Shown: positions 6,932 through 15,510, numbered from the stretch's first letter. The stretch: 50,476 bases of DNA from Clostridiales bacterium (GCA_015069575.1 SVIH01000014.1:1-50476), one strand, 5' to 3'. Notes: generated by a model not told the origin, from the letters alone. Numbers and translations: made by a program.

Positions 6932-8566
6932 ATGACAATCGTTCACCTTTTAGAAGAAAACGCAAAAAAATATGCTAATGATGTGGCGTTAGTTGAAATT
7001 AACCCCGATCAAGCGGAAACACGCAAATTAACATGGCACGAATACGAACTTGTTCAGCCTACAAATAAGCGCCACTACCGCAGGGAAATTACCTGGGCAG
7101 TTTTTAATGAAAAAGCAAATCGCCTTGCAAATATGCTTGTTCAAAATGGTATAGGCAAAGGTAAAAAGGTAGCAATTCTTTTAATGAACTGCATTGATTG
7201 GCTTCCCATTTACTTCGGTATATTAAAAACAGGCGCATTGGCAGTGCCACTTAATTTCAGATATTCTTCTGATGAAATTGATTATTGCCTTGATTTAGCC
7301 CAGGCTGATGTTTTGATTTTCGGTAACGAATTTGTTGGCAGGGTTGAAGCAGTTGCAGATAAAATCAGCAAAAAATGCACTCTTATTTATTTAGGTGGAA
7401 GTTGTCCTGACTTTGCAGATGATTATAACGATCTTATAAGTGAATGTTCAGGTGCTTTCCCTGAATGTACTTTAACCGAAGAAGACGGTGCGGCTATTTA
7501 TTTTTCTTCAGGTACAACAGGCTTTCCAAAGGCGATTTTACATAAACATCAAAGCCTCATTCATTCCTGTCGTGTTGAACAAAATCACCATAGCCAGACA
7601 AAAGACGATTGCTTCCTTTGTATTCCGCCCCTTTATCACACGGGCGCAAAAATGCATTGGTTTGGTAGCCTCTTAACAGGTTCAAAAGCGGTTATTTTAA
7701 AAGGTACACAGTCAAGGAATATCCTTCAGGCTGCAAGCGAAGAAAAATGCACAATCGTGTGGCTTTTAGTTCCCTGGGCACAGGATATTCTTAACGCCCT
7801 TGATTCAGGCGAAATTAAGTTAGAAGAATTTGATCTTACTTCTTGGCGTTTAATGCATATCGGCGCGCAACCTGTTCCACAAAGTTTAATCAAGCGTTGG
7901 CTTGAATATTTTCCAAATCAACAGTATGATACCAACTACGGTTTAAGTGAATCCATCGGTCCCGGTGCAGTTCACTTAGGTGTTGAAAATGTACATAAGG
8001 TTGGTGCAATCGGTGTTGCAGGCTACGGCTGGGAAATTAAAATTGTTGATACTGAAGGCAGGGAAGTTAACCAGGGCGAAGTTGGTGAACTTATCTTAAA
8101 AGGACCAGGTGTTATGACCTGCTATTATAGGGATGAAGAAGCAACTAAAAACACACTGAAAAACGGTTGGCTTTACACAGGCGATATGGCTATGCAGGAT
8201 TCTGAAGGCTTCGTTTATCTTGTTGACAGAAAGAAGGATGTTATCATAACAGGCGGTGAAAACCTTTATCCTGTTCAGATTGAAAATTTCCTTGCATCAA
8301 ATAAAAAAATAAAAGATGTTGCAGTTATTGGCTTACCTGATGCGCGTTTAGGTGAAATTGCCGCCGCAATTATCGAAGTTAAAAATGGAATGGAATTAAC
8401 AGAAGACGAGGTTAATGAGTTCTGCCTTGAACTTCCAAGGTATAAACGCCCAAGAAAAATCATCTTTGCATCTGTTCCAAGAAACCCCACCGGCAAAATT
8501 GAAAAGCCACGCTTACGCAAAATGTATGGCGGTGAAGGCTTGGTAGATTCACAAAATAAATCTTAA
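6932..8566 (+). CDS. AMP-forming acyl/aryl-CoA synthetase
   Basis: A 544-residue member of the ANL (adenylate-forming) superfamily. The P-loop-like core FSSGTTGFPKA lies at about 191-201, the A5-type motif YGLSES near 337-342, the TGD motif near 410 and the C-terminal hinge region 'DRKKDVIITGGENLYP' near 430-446, with the catalytic Lys in PTGKIEKPRL near the end. It would activate a carboxylic acid with ATP and CoA. The substrate class (medium-chain, aryl or 2-oxo acid derived) cannot be read directly, but the neighbours iorA, iorB and paaK point to arylacetate or branched acids. First gene of a five-gene operon, 17 bp ahead of iorA. The N-terminal region (about residues 25-45) carries an insertion that I do not recognise. 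Confidence 0.85.
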   Translation: MTIVHLLEENAKKYANDVALVEINPDQAETRKLTWHEYELVQPTNKRHYRREITWAVFNEKANRLANMLVQNGIGKGKKVAILLMNCIDWLPIYFGILKTGALAVPLNFRYSSDEIDYCLDLAQADVLIFGNEFVGRVEAVADKISKKCTLIYLGGSCPDFADDYNDLISECSGAFPECTLTEEDGAAIYFSSGTTGFPKAILHKHQSLIHSCRVEQNHHSQTKDDCFLCIPPLYHTGAKMHWFGSLLTGSKAVILKGTQSRNILQAASEEKCTIVWLLVPWAQDILNALDSGEIKLEEFDLTSWRLMHIGAQPVPQSLIKRWLEYFPNQQYDTNYGLSESIGPGAVHLGVENVHKVGAIGVAGYGWEIKIVDTEGREVNQGEVGELILKGPGVMTCYYRDEEATKNTLKNGWLYTGDMAMQDSEGFVYLVDRKKDVIITGGENLYPVQIENFLASNKKIKDVAVIGLPDARLGEIAAAIIEVKNGMELTEDEVNEFCLELPRYKRPRKIIFASVPRNPTGKIEKPRLRKMYGGEGLVDSQNKS

Positions 8567-8583
8567 AAAGGACAAAACAAATT

Positions 8584-10308
8584 ATGAAAAAACTTTTAAT
8601 TGGTAATCAGGCAGTTGCAATGGGTTTACACGATGGTGGCTTAGGCGTTGTTTCAAGTTATCCGGGAACTCCTTCAACTGAAATTACTGAATATTTATCA
8701 GAATTTAACGATATTCACAGCGAATGGGCACCAAACGAAAAGGTTGCCTGTGAAGTTGCATTTGGCGCAAGTTTAGCAGGTGCAAGAAGCGCTTGCGCAA
8801 TGAAACATGTTGGCTTAAATGTTGCGGCAGACCCTCTTTTTACACTTTCATATACAGGTGTAAACGGCGGTATGGTTATCTGCGTTGCTGATGACCCTGC
8901 TATGCATTCTTCACAAAACGAACAGGATTCAAGGCACTATGCTATTGCATCAAAAATTCCTATGTTAGAGCCTGCGGATTCACAGGAAGCATATACTTTT
9001 GCTAAAACTGCATTTGAACTTTCCGAAAAATTCGATACACCTGTTCTTTTGCGTATGTGCACACGTATTGCACACAGTCAGTCACTTGTTGAAACTGAAG
9101 AACAGATTCCTGCAGTTTTAAAGGATTACAAAAAAGATGCTGCAAAATATATAATGATGCCTGCGAATGCAATTAAGCGTCATCCTTTTGTTGAAGAACG
9201 CACTTTAAAAATACAGGAATTTTCTGAAAACTGTATTTATAACACCTTAGAAATGAATGATACTAAAATCGGTATCATTACCTCAGGTTGTTCATATCAG
9301 TATGTTAAGGAAGTTATGGGGGATAGTGCAAGCATCTTAAAAATTGGTATGCCCAATCCTTTACCTGTAAACTTAATTCAGGATTTTGCTAAAAAGGTTG
9401 AAAAACTTTATGTTATTGAAGAACTTGACCCTGTTATTGAAACCTTTGTCCGCTCACTTGGTATAGATTGTGTTGGCAAAGAAATGTTTTCAATTTTAGG
9501 TGAGTTTTCACAAAGCACTATTGCAAAAGCATTTAATAAGGAAGAAAAACCTTTTGTAAGCGCTGATTCAATTATTCCTAACCGTCCGCCAATGATGTGC
9601 GCAGGCTGTCCTCACAGGGGCTTGTTTTACACATTAGCAAAAAATAAGATTACAGTTTTAGGCGATATCGGTTGTTATACTTTAGGCGCAGTACCACCAC
9701 TTTCAGCACTTGATTCAACACTTTGTATGGGTGCATCAATTTCTGGACTGCACGGCTTTAACCTTGCAAGAAGGGAAGAAAGCGAACAAAAATCTGTTGC
9801 TGTTATCGGTGATTCTACCTTTATGCATTCGGGTATGACAGGCCTTGCAAATATTGCTTATAATGCAACAAATTCCACCGTTATTATTTTAGATAACTCT
9901 ATAACAGGTATGACCGGTCATCAGCAGAACCCAACCACAGGCTATAATATTAAAGGCGATCCTGCTTTAAAAATTGATTTAGAAGCACTTTGCCACGCAT
10001 TAGGTATCAATCGTGTTCGCGTAGTTGATCCCTACGATTTAAAGGCTTGCGAAACTGCTATTAAAGAAGAACTTAAAATAGAAGAACCTTCCGTAATTAT
10101 TTCACGCCGTCCTTGTGTGCTTTTAAAATCAGTTAAGCCACAAAAACCCTTACTTGTAAACAAGGATAAATGTAAATCCTGTAAAAGATGTATGTCTTTA
10201 GGTTGCCCCGCTATTTCCTTTAAAGATGGCAAGGCAGTAGTTGATGTTACCCTTTGTGTTGGATGCGGTGTTTGCAAACAACTTTGCGCATTTGATGCTA
10301 TTAACTAA
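8584..10308 (+). CDS. iorA: Indolepyruvate ferredoxin oxidoreductase, alpha subunit
   Basis: A 574-residue protein that oxidatively decarboxylates arylpyruvates (indolepyruvate, phenylpyruvate, hydroxyphenylpyruvate) to aryl-CoA with ferredoxin, or runs the reverse reaction. The N-terminal pyrimidine-binding half includes GVVSSYPGTPSTEITEYL. The thiamine-diphosphate half has MMCAGCPHRG (about 338-347), GDIGCYTLGAVPP and GDSTFMHSGMTGLANIAYN. The last 55 residues form a ferredoxin-like domain with two Cys clusters (CKSCKRC..GCP and CVGCGVCKQLC) for [4Fe-4S] centres. It is followed by iorB at 10328. These enzymes are oxygen sensitive, which implies an anaerobic host. Length is at the short end of the family's 570-650 residues. 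Confidence 0.95.
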   Translation: MKKLLIGNQAVAMGLHDGGLGVVSSYPGTPSTEITEYLSEFNDIHSEWAPNEKVACEVAFGASLAGARSACAMKHVGLNVAADPLFTLSYTGVNGGMVICVADDPAMHSSQNEQDSRHYAIASKIPMLEPADSQEAYTFAKTAFELSEKFDTPVLLRMCTRIAHSQSLVETEEQIPAVLKDYKKDAAKYIMMPANAIKRHPFVEERTLKIQEFSENCIYNTLEMNDTKIGIITSGCSYQYVKEVMGDSASILKIGMPNPLPVNLIQDFAKKVEKLYVIEELDPVIETFVRSLGIDCVGKEMFSILGEFSQSTIAKAFNKEEKPFVSADSIIPNRPPMMCAGCPHRGLFYTLAKNKITVLGDIGCYTLGAVPPLSALDSTLCMGASISGLHGFNLARREESEQKSVAVIGDSTFMHSGMTGLANIAYNATNSTVIILDNSITGMTGHQQNPTTGYNIKGDPALKIDLEALCHALGINRVRVVDPYDLKACETAIKEELKIEEPSVIISRRPCVLLKSVKPQKPLLVNKDKCKSCKRCMSLGCPAISFKDGKAVVDVTLCVGCGVCKQLCAFDAIN

Positions 10309-10327
10309 GGAAAGGGGATTTAAAAAA

Positions 10328-10900
10328 ATGAAAACAACAAGCGTAATGATAGTTGGTGTTGGCGGACAGGGAAGTTTGTTAGCATCAAAATTACTTGGCA
10401 GGCTTTTAGTTGATGAAGGGCTTGATGTTAAGGTTAGCGAAGTTCACGGTATGAGTCAGCGTGGCGGAAGCGTTGTAACTTACGTTCGCTTTGGTGAAAA
10501 AGTTTATTCACCGATTATTACTCAAGGCGAAGCCGATATAATTATTTCTTTTGAAAAACTTGAGGCAGCAAGATATGCAACTTTTCTTAAAAAAGGCGGT
10601 AAAATTGTTGTTAATACTCAACAAATTGATCCTATGCCTGTTATTATCGGCGCGGCAGAATATCCTGAAAACTGCTTAACTGAATTAAAAAATAAAAATG
10701 TAGATATTGATGCAATAGATGCACTTTCTTTAGCAGAACAGGCAGGCTCATCAAAAGCAGTTAATATTGTTTTAATGGGTAAAGCCGCAAAATATTTTGA
10801 TATTCCTTATGAAAAATGGATTAAGGCTATTGAAAACACAGTTAAAGAAAAATTTATTGAAATGAACAAAAAAGCATTTGATTTAGGATATAATTCTTAA
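10328..10900 (+). CDS. iorB: Indolepyruvate ferredoxin oxidoreductase, beta subunit
   Basis: A 190-residue gamma-type 2-oxoacid oxidoreductase subunit. It has the N-terminal MIVGVGGQGSLLASKLLGRL glycine-rich motif and SEVHGMSQRGGSVVTYVRFG (about 39-58), the hallmark of IorB and related subunits. It completes the enzyme with IorA. The start at 10328 is preferred over upstream in-frame codons because GGAAAGGGG lies before it and the family starts at this point; the alternative 10241 start would overlap the iorA ferredoxin domain. Translational spacing from iorA is 19 bp. No oddities seen. Confidence 0.93.
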   Translation: MKTTSVMIVGVGGQGSLLASKLLGRLLVDEGLDVKVSEVHGMSQRGGSVVTYVRFGEKVYSPIITQGEADIIISFEKLEAARYATFLKKGGKIVVNTQQIDPMPVIIGAAEYPENCLTELKNKNVDIDAIDALSLAEQAGSSKAVNIVLMGKAAKYFDIPYEKWIKAIENTVKEKFIEMNKKAFDLGYNS

Positions 10901-10930
10901 ATAAAAATACAAAAAAAGAAGGCGAAAAAA

Positions 10931-12241
10931 TTGGAACAGCGTTATTATCAAAAAGAAATTGAAACTATGCCCGTTGAAGAACTTAAAAAACTTCAATCTG
11001 AAAAACTTGTAAAACAGGTTAAACATGTTTATGAAAATGTTCCTTATTACCGCGATTTAATGGATAAAAAGGGCGTTAAGCCCGAAGATATCAACGGTAT
11101 TGAAGATCTTCATAAATTACCATTTTTAACAAAAAGCGATTTAAGGGACGCTTATCCCTATGGACTTTTGGCAAAGCCCTTAAAGGATTGTGTTCGTATT
11201 CAGTCAACCTCAGGCACAACAGGAAGAAGAGTCGTTGCATTTTATACCCAGAAGGATATTGAACTTTGGGAAGATTGCTGCGCACGTGCTATCGTTGCCG
11301 CAGGCGGAACAAATGAAGACGTTTGTCAGGTTGCATACGGTTACGGTTTGTTTACAGGCGGTCCCGGTCTTAACGGCGGAAGCCATAAGGTTGGTTGCTT
11401 AACACTTCCTATGTCATCAGGTAATACTGAAAGACAGATTCAGTTTATGATGGATCTTAACGCAACTATCCTTTGTTGCACACCCTCTTATGCAGCATAT
11501 ATCGGTGAATCCTTAAAGGAACAGGGATATAAGCCTGAGGATATTCCATTAAAAGCAGGTATCTTCGGTGCAGAACCTTGGACCAACGAAATGCGCAAGG
11601 GCATTGAAGAAGCATTAGGCATTAAGGCATATGATATTTATGGCTTAACTGAAACAAGCGGTCCCGGTGTTGCTTTTGAATGTTCAGAACAAACAGGTAT
11701 GCATATAAATGAAGATCATTTCTTGGCAGAAATCATTGATCCCGACACATGTGAGGTTCTTCCTGAAGGCAGTAAAGGTGAACTTGTGTTTACTGCATTA
11801 GATAAAGAAGCTTTCCCGCTTTTAAGATACCGCACCCGTGATATCTGTGTGCTTTCAAGAAAAGAATGTTCCTGTGGCAGAACCTTAATTAAAATGGCAA
11901 AGCCAATGGGTAGAAGCGATGATATGATGATTATCCGTGGTGTAAATGTATTCCCAAGCCAGATAGAAACCGTACTTTTAAACGAAGGTTATCAGCCTAA
12001 CTATCAGATCGTTGTTGACCGTAAAAACAATAACGATACATTTGATGTTTATGTTGAAATGAACGCCGATCAGTTTACCGATACTGTTTCAGGTGTTACT
12101 ACTCTTGAAAAATCTCTTGCAAACGCTATGAAAACTATGCTTGGTATCAATCCAAGCGTGCATCTTGTTGCACCTAAATCTATTGCCCGATCTGAAGGTA
12201 AAGCAGTTCGTGTTGTTGATAAAAGAAAACTTCACGACTGA
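10931..12241 (+). CDS. paaK: Phenylacetate-CoA ligase
   Basis: A 436-residue protein of the PaaK family, which forms aryl-CoA from phenylacetate-like acids with ATP. Motifs are the adenylate loop STSGTTGRRVVAFY (about 93-106), YGLTETSGPG (about 238-247), RYRTRDI (about 300-306) and the C-terminal AMP-binding domain with MGRSDDMMIIRGVNVFPSQI. It starts at TTG (10931) preceded by AAGAAGG; the next residues, EQRYYQKEIETMPVEELKKLQ, match the usual PaaK N-terminus, so the TTG start is likely right. Together with IorAB it could make arylacetyl-CoA for reductive carboxylation to aromatic amino acids, or work in the opposite, ATP-yielding direction during amino-acid fermentation. Confidence 0.93.
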   Translation: MEQRYYQKEIETMPVEELKKLQSEKLVKQVKHVYENVPYYRDLMDKKGVKPEDINGIEDLHKLPFLTKSDLRDAYPYGLLAKPLKDCVRIQSTSGTTGRRVVAFYTQKDIELWEDCCARAIVAAGGTNEDVCQVAYGYGLFTGGPGLNGGSHKVGCLTLPMSSGNTERQIQFMMDLNATILCCTPSYAAYIGESLKEQGYKPEDIPLKAGIFGAEPWTNEMRKGIEEALGIKAYDIYGLTETSGPGVAFECSEQTGMHINEDHFLAEIIDPDTCEVLPEGSKGELVFTALDKEAFPLLRYRTRDICVLSRKECSCGRTLIKMAKPMGRSDDMMIIRGVNVFPSQIETVLLNEGYQPNYQIVVDRKNNNDTFDVYVEMNADQFTDTVSGVTTLEKSLANAMKTMLGINPSVHLVAPKSIARSEGKAVRVVDKRKLHD

Positions 12242-12259
12242 TAAAAAAGGAGAAATATT

Positions 12260-12691
12260 ATGTCATTAAAACAATTAACAGTTTTTGTTGAAAATAAGCA
12301 GGGCGCTTTAGTTAAAATAACTGAAACTCTGGCAAAAAACGATATAAATATCAGGGCGCTTTCTATTGCAGATACTGAAGAATTCGGTATTCTCCGCTTA
12401 ATAGTAACTGATAACGAAAAGGCTTTTAATGCGCTTACAAGCGAAGGATATTTAATTAAAATTACTGATGTTGTTGGTGTTAAAATCGGCGATCAGCCGG
12501 GCAAACTTTCAAAAGCATTAAGCGTTTTAGATGAAAATCATATCAATATGGAATATCTTTACGCCTTTATGTCCCGAACGGAAAAACACGCATATGTTGT
12601 GTTGCGTGTTGCCGATAATCTTCACGCTGAACAGGCTTTGGAACAAGCGGGCTTCCATATGATAACCGATGCTGATGTTAATAAACTATAA
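12260..12691 (+). CDS. Double ACT-domain protein
   Basis: A 143-residue protein made of two ACT domains (about 1-70 and 72-143), each with the beta-alpha-beta-beta-alpha-beta pattern and ligand-binding turn, for example VENKQGALVKITETLAKNDI and GDQPGKLSKALSVLDENHI. Such stand-alone proteins often follow paaK/iorAB genes and are thought to bind amino acids and modulate partner enzymes. It has no DNA-binding or catalytic domain. Last gene of the operon, 18 bp after paaK and followed by a terminator. Confidence 0.9.
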   Translation: MSLKQLTVFVENKQGALVKITETLAKNDINIRALSIADTEEFGILRLIVTDNEKAFNALTSEGYLIKITDVVGVKIGDQPGKLSKALSVLDENHINMEYLYAFMSRTEKHAYVVLRVADNLHAEQALEQAGFHMITDADVNKL

Positions 12692-12695
12692 AACA

Positions 12696-12729
12696 AGAAA
12701 ACTGCTTAATTTTTAAGCGGTTTTTTTAT
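12696..12729 (+). terminator. Terminator of the IorAB operon
   Basis: An AACTGCTTAA arm pairs with TTAAGCGGTT (one G-U), followed by seven T residues. Confidence 0.8.
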
Positions 12730-12735
12730 TATGGA

Positions 12736-12764
12736 TTGACTTTTTTGTGTGTTTGTAATATGAT
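12736..12764 (+). promoter_or_regulatory. Promoter of the thiN operon
   Basis: TTGACT at 12736-12741 and TATGAT at 12759-12764, 17-bp spacer, 27 bp before the thiN start. Confidence 0.65.
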
Positions 12765-12791
12765 GTAAATATATTAAAAGTGGTGAATATA

Positions 12792-13418
12792 ATGCAAAGA
12801 TGTGTTATTATCGGCGGTGCCGAAATTAAAAATTATAACAGAATAAAATCAAAATTAAATGAAAACGATTATTTTATTTTCTGTGATAGCGGATTAAAGC
12901 ATCAAAAAATGCTTAACATTAATGCAAATCTCATAATAGGCGATTTTGATTCTATAAGTAAGCCTGAAACTAATGTTGAAACCGTCGTTTTGCCTACCGT
13001 AAAAGATGATACCGATACCTTTTATGCTGTTAAAGAAGCAATTAAAAGGGGCTTTAACAAGTTTTTACTTATTGGCGTTACAGGTAACAGGCTTGACCAT
13101 ACCTTAGGCAATATTTCAGCTCTTTTATATTTATATAAACAGGAAAAAACGGCAACAGTTATAGATGATTATTCGGTAATGCAGATTGTTGGCAAAGAGC
13201 CTATATCCATTGAAAAAGCCAAATATTTTTCACTTTTAAATATTTCAGGCACAGCCACAGGCGTCAATATTGAAAATGCAAAATATCCGCTTAATGATGC
13301 ACAAATAAACAGCGAATATTCATATTGCATAAGTAACGAATTGATTAAAAACCAAAAAGCTAAAGTGTATGTAAAAAATGGGCAGATGCTCTTAATAATA
13401 GTAGAAGAAGAGGATTAA
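12792..13418 (+). CDS. thiN: Thiamine diphosphokinase
   Basis: A 208-residue enzyme that makes thiamine diphosphate from thiamine and ATP. Signature elements are GDFDSIS, the acidic DDTDTFYAVKEAI and GVTGNRLDHTLGNI, which form the pyrophosphate and metal sites, then a C-terminal strand-rich thiamine-binding domain. The ATG at 12792 is preferred to the GTG at 12780, because the AGTGGTGA before it serves as its ribosome binding site. It leads a unit with the aldolase (2 bp) and PAP2 phosphatase. In many Firmicutes thiN follows rsgA and rpe; that context is absent. Its product would feed the thiamine-dependent IorA upstream. Confidence 0.92.
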   Translation: MQRCVIIGGAEIKNYNRIKSKLNENDYFIFCDSGLKHQKMLNINANLIIGDFDSISKPETNVETVVLPTVKDDTDTFYAVKEAIKRGFNKFLLIGVTGNRLDHTLGNISALLYLYKQEKTATVIDDYSVMQIVGKEPISIEKAKYFSLLNISGTATGVNIENAKYPLNDAQINSEYSYCISNELIKNQKAKVYVKNGQMLLIIVEEED

Positions 13419-13420
13419 AA

Positions 13421-14068
13421 ATGTGTAAAAAAGTTATTGAATCAATACTTGAAAATAAAATAGTAGTTATTGTTCGTGGCGTTGAAAAAAATAATCTTAT
13501 CCCTTTAGCACAGGCTATGTATGATGGGGGAATACGGCTTCTTGAAATCACATTTGATGCAACAGGTAAAATAAGCGATAAGGAAACTGCTGAAAATATT
13601 AAAATGTTAAGCCAATATTTTGAAGGCAAAATGTATATTGGTGCAGGAACTGTTTTAACAAAGGAACAAGTTCGTTTAACAAAAGAAAGCGGAGGCAAAT
13701 TTATTATTTCACCTGATATAAATACAAGAATAATAAGATATACAAAAAAACTTAAACTAGTTTCTATGCCCGGCGCATTAACACCCAGTGAAATTCAAAA
13801 AGCACACAGGGCAGGGGCTGATTTTGTTAAACTTTTCCCCATATCCAATATGGGTTCAAGCTACGTTAAGGCTGTTACGGCACCCCTTAAACATATAAAA
13901 CTTATTGCAGTTGGCGGTGTTGATGCTTCCAATATGGCAGAATTTATATCAGCAGGTGTAGTTGGCTTTGGTTTAGGCTCAAATATTGTAAACCACAAAC
14001 TTATTAATGATGGTAACTTTGCTCAGATAACTGAAGAAGCAAAACGCTGTGTTAATGCGACAAAATAA
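13421..14068 (+). CDS. eda: KDPG/KHG aldolase family protein
   Basis: A 215-residue class I aldolase of the KDPG/KHG family, which splits 2-keto-3-deoxy-6-phosphogluconate into pyruvate and glyceraldehyde 3-phosphate, or a related 2-keto acid. Visible catalytic features are LLEITFD (Glu), GAGTVLTKEQV, and the Schiff-base Lys in FVKLFP (about residue 134), followed by GGVDASN for phosphate binding. It starts 2 bp after thiN, so they are translationally coupled. No KDG kinase or dehydratase is nearby, so the true substrate and pathway are open, and the symbol denotes the family. Length is normal. Confidence 0.85.
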   Translation: MCKKVIESILENKIVVIVRGVEKNNLIPLAQAMYDGGIRLLEITFDATGKISDKETAENIKMLSQYFEGKMYIGAGTVLTKEQVRLTKESGGKFIISPDINTRIIRYTKKLKLVSMPGALTPSEIQKAHRAGADFVKLFPISNMGSSYVKAVTAPLKHIKLIAVGGVDASNMAEFISAGVVGFGLGSNIVNHKLINDGNFAQITEEAKRCVNATK

Positions 14069-14077
14069 AGGTGTATA

Positions 14078-14995
14078 ATGGATTTTTTAAAATTTCTGCA
14101 AGGGTTAAGAAATCCTTTCTTTGATGGATTTTTTTCTATAATTACATATTTAGGCGATGAAGTTCTTTTTATGGCAACAGGGCTGTTGCTTTATTGGTGT
14201 ATTGATAAAAAGAAAGGATATTATATACTTTCAGTAGGGCTGATAGGCACAGTTATCAATCAGTTTTTAAAACTTGCTTTCAGAATACCGCGCCCATGGG
14301 TGCAGGACCCTGAATTTAAAATAGTTGAAAGCGCCCGCGAAGCCGCAACGGGATATTCTTTCCCAAGTGGACATACCCAGTCAAGCGTAGGAATGTTTTC
14401 AAGCATTTTGATAACGGCAAAAAAGAACTGGCTTAAAATCGTTTGTATTGTATTAATGGTATTAGTGCCTTTTTCAAGATTATATCTTGGGGTTCATACA
14501 CTCCTTGATGTTGGTGTTTCCTTTATAATCGCATTGATTTTAGCAATTGGATTATATCCTGTTTTTAATAAAGAAAATAAAACAGCTATTCGTTTGTTAT
14601 TTACTATAATGATTCTTTTTGATATTTGCTTTCTTGTTTATGCACACATTTATAAATTTCCAAGCGATATTGATATGGTTAATTTAACAGGTGGCATCAC
14701 CAACGGATATAAGATAATGGGTTGCCTTATTGGGCTGTGGTGCTCATATGAAATTGACAGCAAATTCACTAAATTCAAGACTGATGCGCCAATTCATATG
14801 CAGATTTTGAAATTTGTTTTAGGCATTATTCCTGTAGTGTTAATAAAATCATTACTTAAATCGCCATTATATGCTTTAATAGGTAATTACTATATAGCAG
14901 ATAGTATAAGGTATTTGCTTATATGTTTGTTTGCAGGAACCATCTGGCCAATGACATTTAAATATTTTAACAAAACAAAAAAGGGGAATGAATAA
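14078..14995 (+). CDS. PAP2-family membrane phosphatase
   Basis: A 305-residue integral membrane protein. The three PAP2 motifs are present: KLAFRIPRPW (KxxxxxxRP), PSGHTQSS (about 93-100) and SRLYLGVHTLLDV (SRxxxxxHxxxD). The family removes phosphate from lipids such as phosphatidic acid or undecaprenyl pyrophosphate at the membrane face. The catalytic third ends near residue 150. The remaining 150 residues add four or five further hydrophobic segments, more than in short PAP2 enzymes. It follows the aldolase by 9 bp with the site AAGGTG. Substrate unknown; recycling of undecaprenyl pyrophosphate is one possibility. Confidence 0.9.
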   Translation: MDFLKFLQGLRNPFFDGFFSIITYLGDEVLFMATGLLLYWCIDKKKGYYILSVGLIGTVINQFLKLAFRIPRPWVQDPEFKIVESAREAATGYSFPSGHTQSSVGMFSSILITAKKNWLKIVCIVLMVLVPFSRLYLGVHTLLDVGVSFIIALILAIGLYPVFNKENKTAIRLLFTIMILFDICFLVYAHIYKFPSDIDMVNLTGGITNGYKIMGCLIGLWCSYEIDSKFTKFKTDAPIHMQILKFVLGIIPVVLIKSLLKSPLYALIGNYYIADSIRYLLICLFAGTIWPMTFKYFNKTKKGNE

Positions 14996-15010
14996 TCATT
15001 CCCCTTAATT
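14981..15010 (+). terminator. Hairpin spanning the PAP2 stop codon
   Basis: A perfect 11-bp stem AAGGGGAATGA with TCATTCCCCTT and loop ATAA. The following tract (AATTTATT) is only partly T-rich, so termination is probable but could need the stronger hairpin at 15038. Confidence 0.6.
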
Positions 15011-15027
15011 TATTCAAACTAAAGATA

Positions 15028-15064
15028 TAAAAAAAGACCGTTGCGTAATGCAACGGCATTTTTC
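15028..15064. terminator. Terminator of hup, bidirectional
   Basis: CCGTTGC (15038-15044) pairs with GCAACGG (15050-15056). On the minus strand it ends in a seven-T run just after hup; the plus side also has TTTTT. Confidence 0.85.
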
Positions 15065-15068
15065 TATA

Positions 15069-15341
15069 TTATTGTACGGAATCTTTAAGAGCTTTACCAG
15101 CTTTGAAAACAACAGCCTTGCTTGCAGCGATCTTAATTGTTTCGCCTGTTGCAGGGTTTTTACCTGTTCTTGCAGCACGAGCCTTAACTTCAAAAGAACC
15201 AAAGCCCATGATCTGAACTTTTTCACCATTCTTAAGTGCTTCTGCGATAAGATCAAGTACGCCGTTAACAGCCTTTTCAGCATCCTTTTTTGAAATTGCA
15301 TTCTTTGCAGCTAATGCATTGATTAAATCTGCCTTGTTCAT
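15069..15341 (-). CDS. hup: HU-type DNA-binding protein
   Basis: A 90-residue nucleoid protein that binds and bends DNA as a dimer. It has the family length, N-terminal MNKADLINALAAKNAISKKD, the GFGSFEV core (about 46-52) and ARTGKNPATGE in the DNA-binding arm with the intercalating Pro. A strong site GGGAGG precedes the ATG. It follows mazG in the same direction but has its own promoter and terminator, giving it a monocistronic, highly expressed layout. The order murJ/spoVB-mazG-hup is conserved in clostridia, often followed by an S4-domain gene that is not found here. Confidence 0.96.
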   Translation of the reverse strand: MNKADLINALAAKNAISKKDAEKAVNGVLDLIAEALKNGEKVQIMGFGSFEVKARAARTGKNPATGETIKIAASKAVVFKAGKALKDSVQ

Positions 15342-15411
15342 TGTAATTTCCTCCCAAAAAATATTTTATTTTATAATTGCTATACACAATATAGTGTTTA
15401 GTAACATATTG

Positions 15412-15440
15412 ATATTAGCATATTTTGGGATAAATGTCAA
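15412..15440 (-). promoter_or_regulatory. Promoter of hup
   Basis: Minus strand TTGACA (15435-15440), 17-bp spacer, TAATAT (15412-15417). A leader of about 65 bases precedes the start codon. Confidence 0.75.
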
Positions 15441-15482
15441 TACTTCAGTTAATAAAATATGCTATTTTTATGAATTTTTTTC

Positions 15483-15510
15483 AAAAAAATCCCTTATTTT
15501 AAGGGTTTTT
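15483..15510 (-). terminator. Terminator of the murJ-mazG unit
   Basis: On the minus strand a CCCTT/AAGGG hairpin is followed by ATTTTTTT. It covers the last codons and stop of mazG. Confidence 0.7.

Noticed and set aside
10241-10327. Longer start for iorB within iorA
   Set aside because: The added residues are an out-of-frame reading of the iorA ferredoxin domain; the ATG at 10328 has a strong ribosome binding site.
15014-15301. 95-codon frame overlapping hup on the same strand
   Set aside because: Out of frame with the perfectly conserved HU protein, and it runs through the hup terminator.
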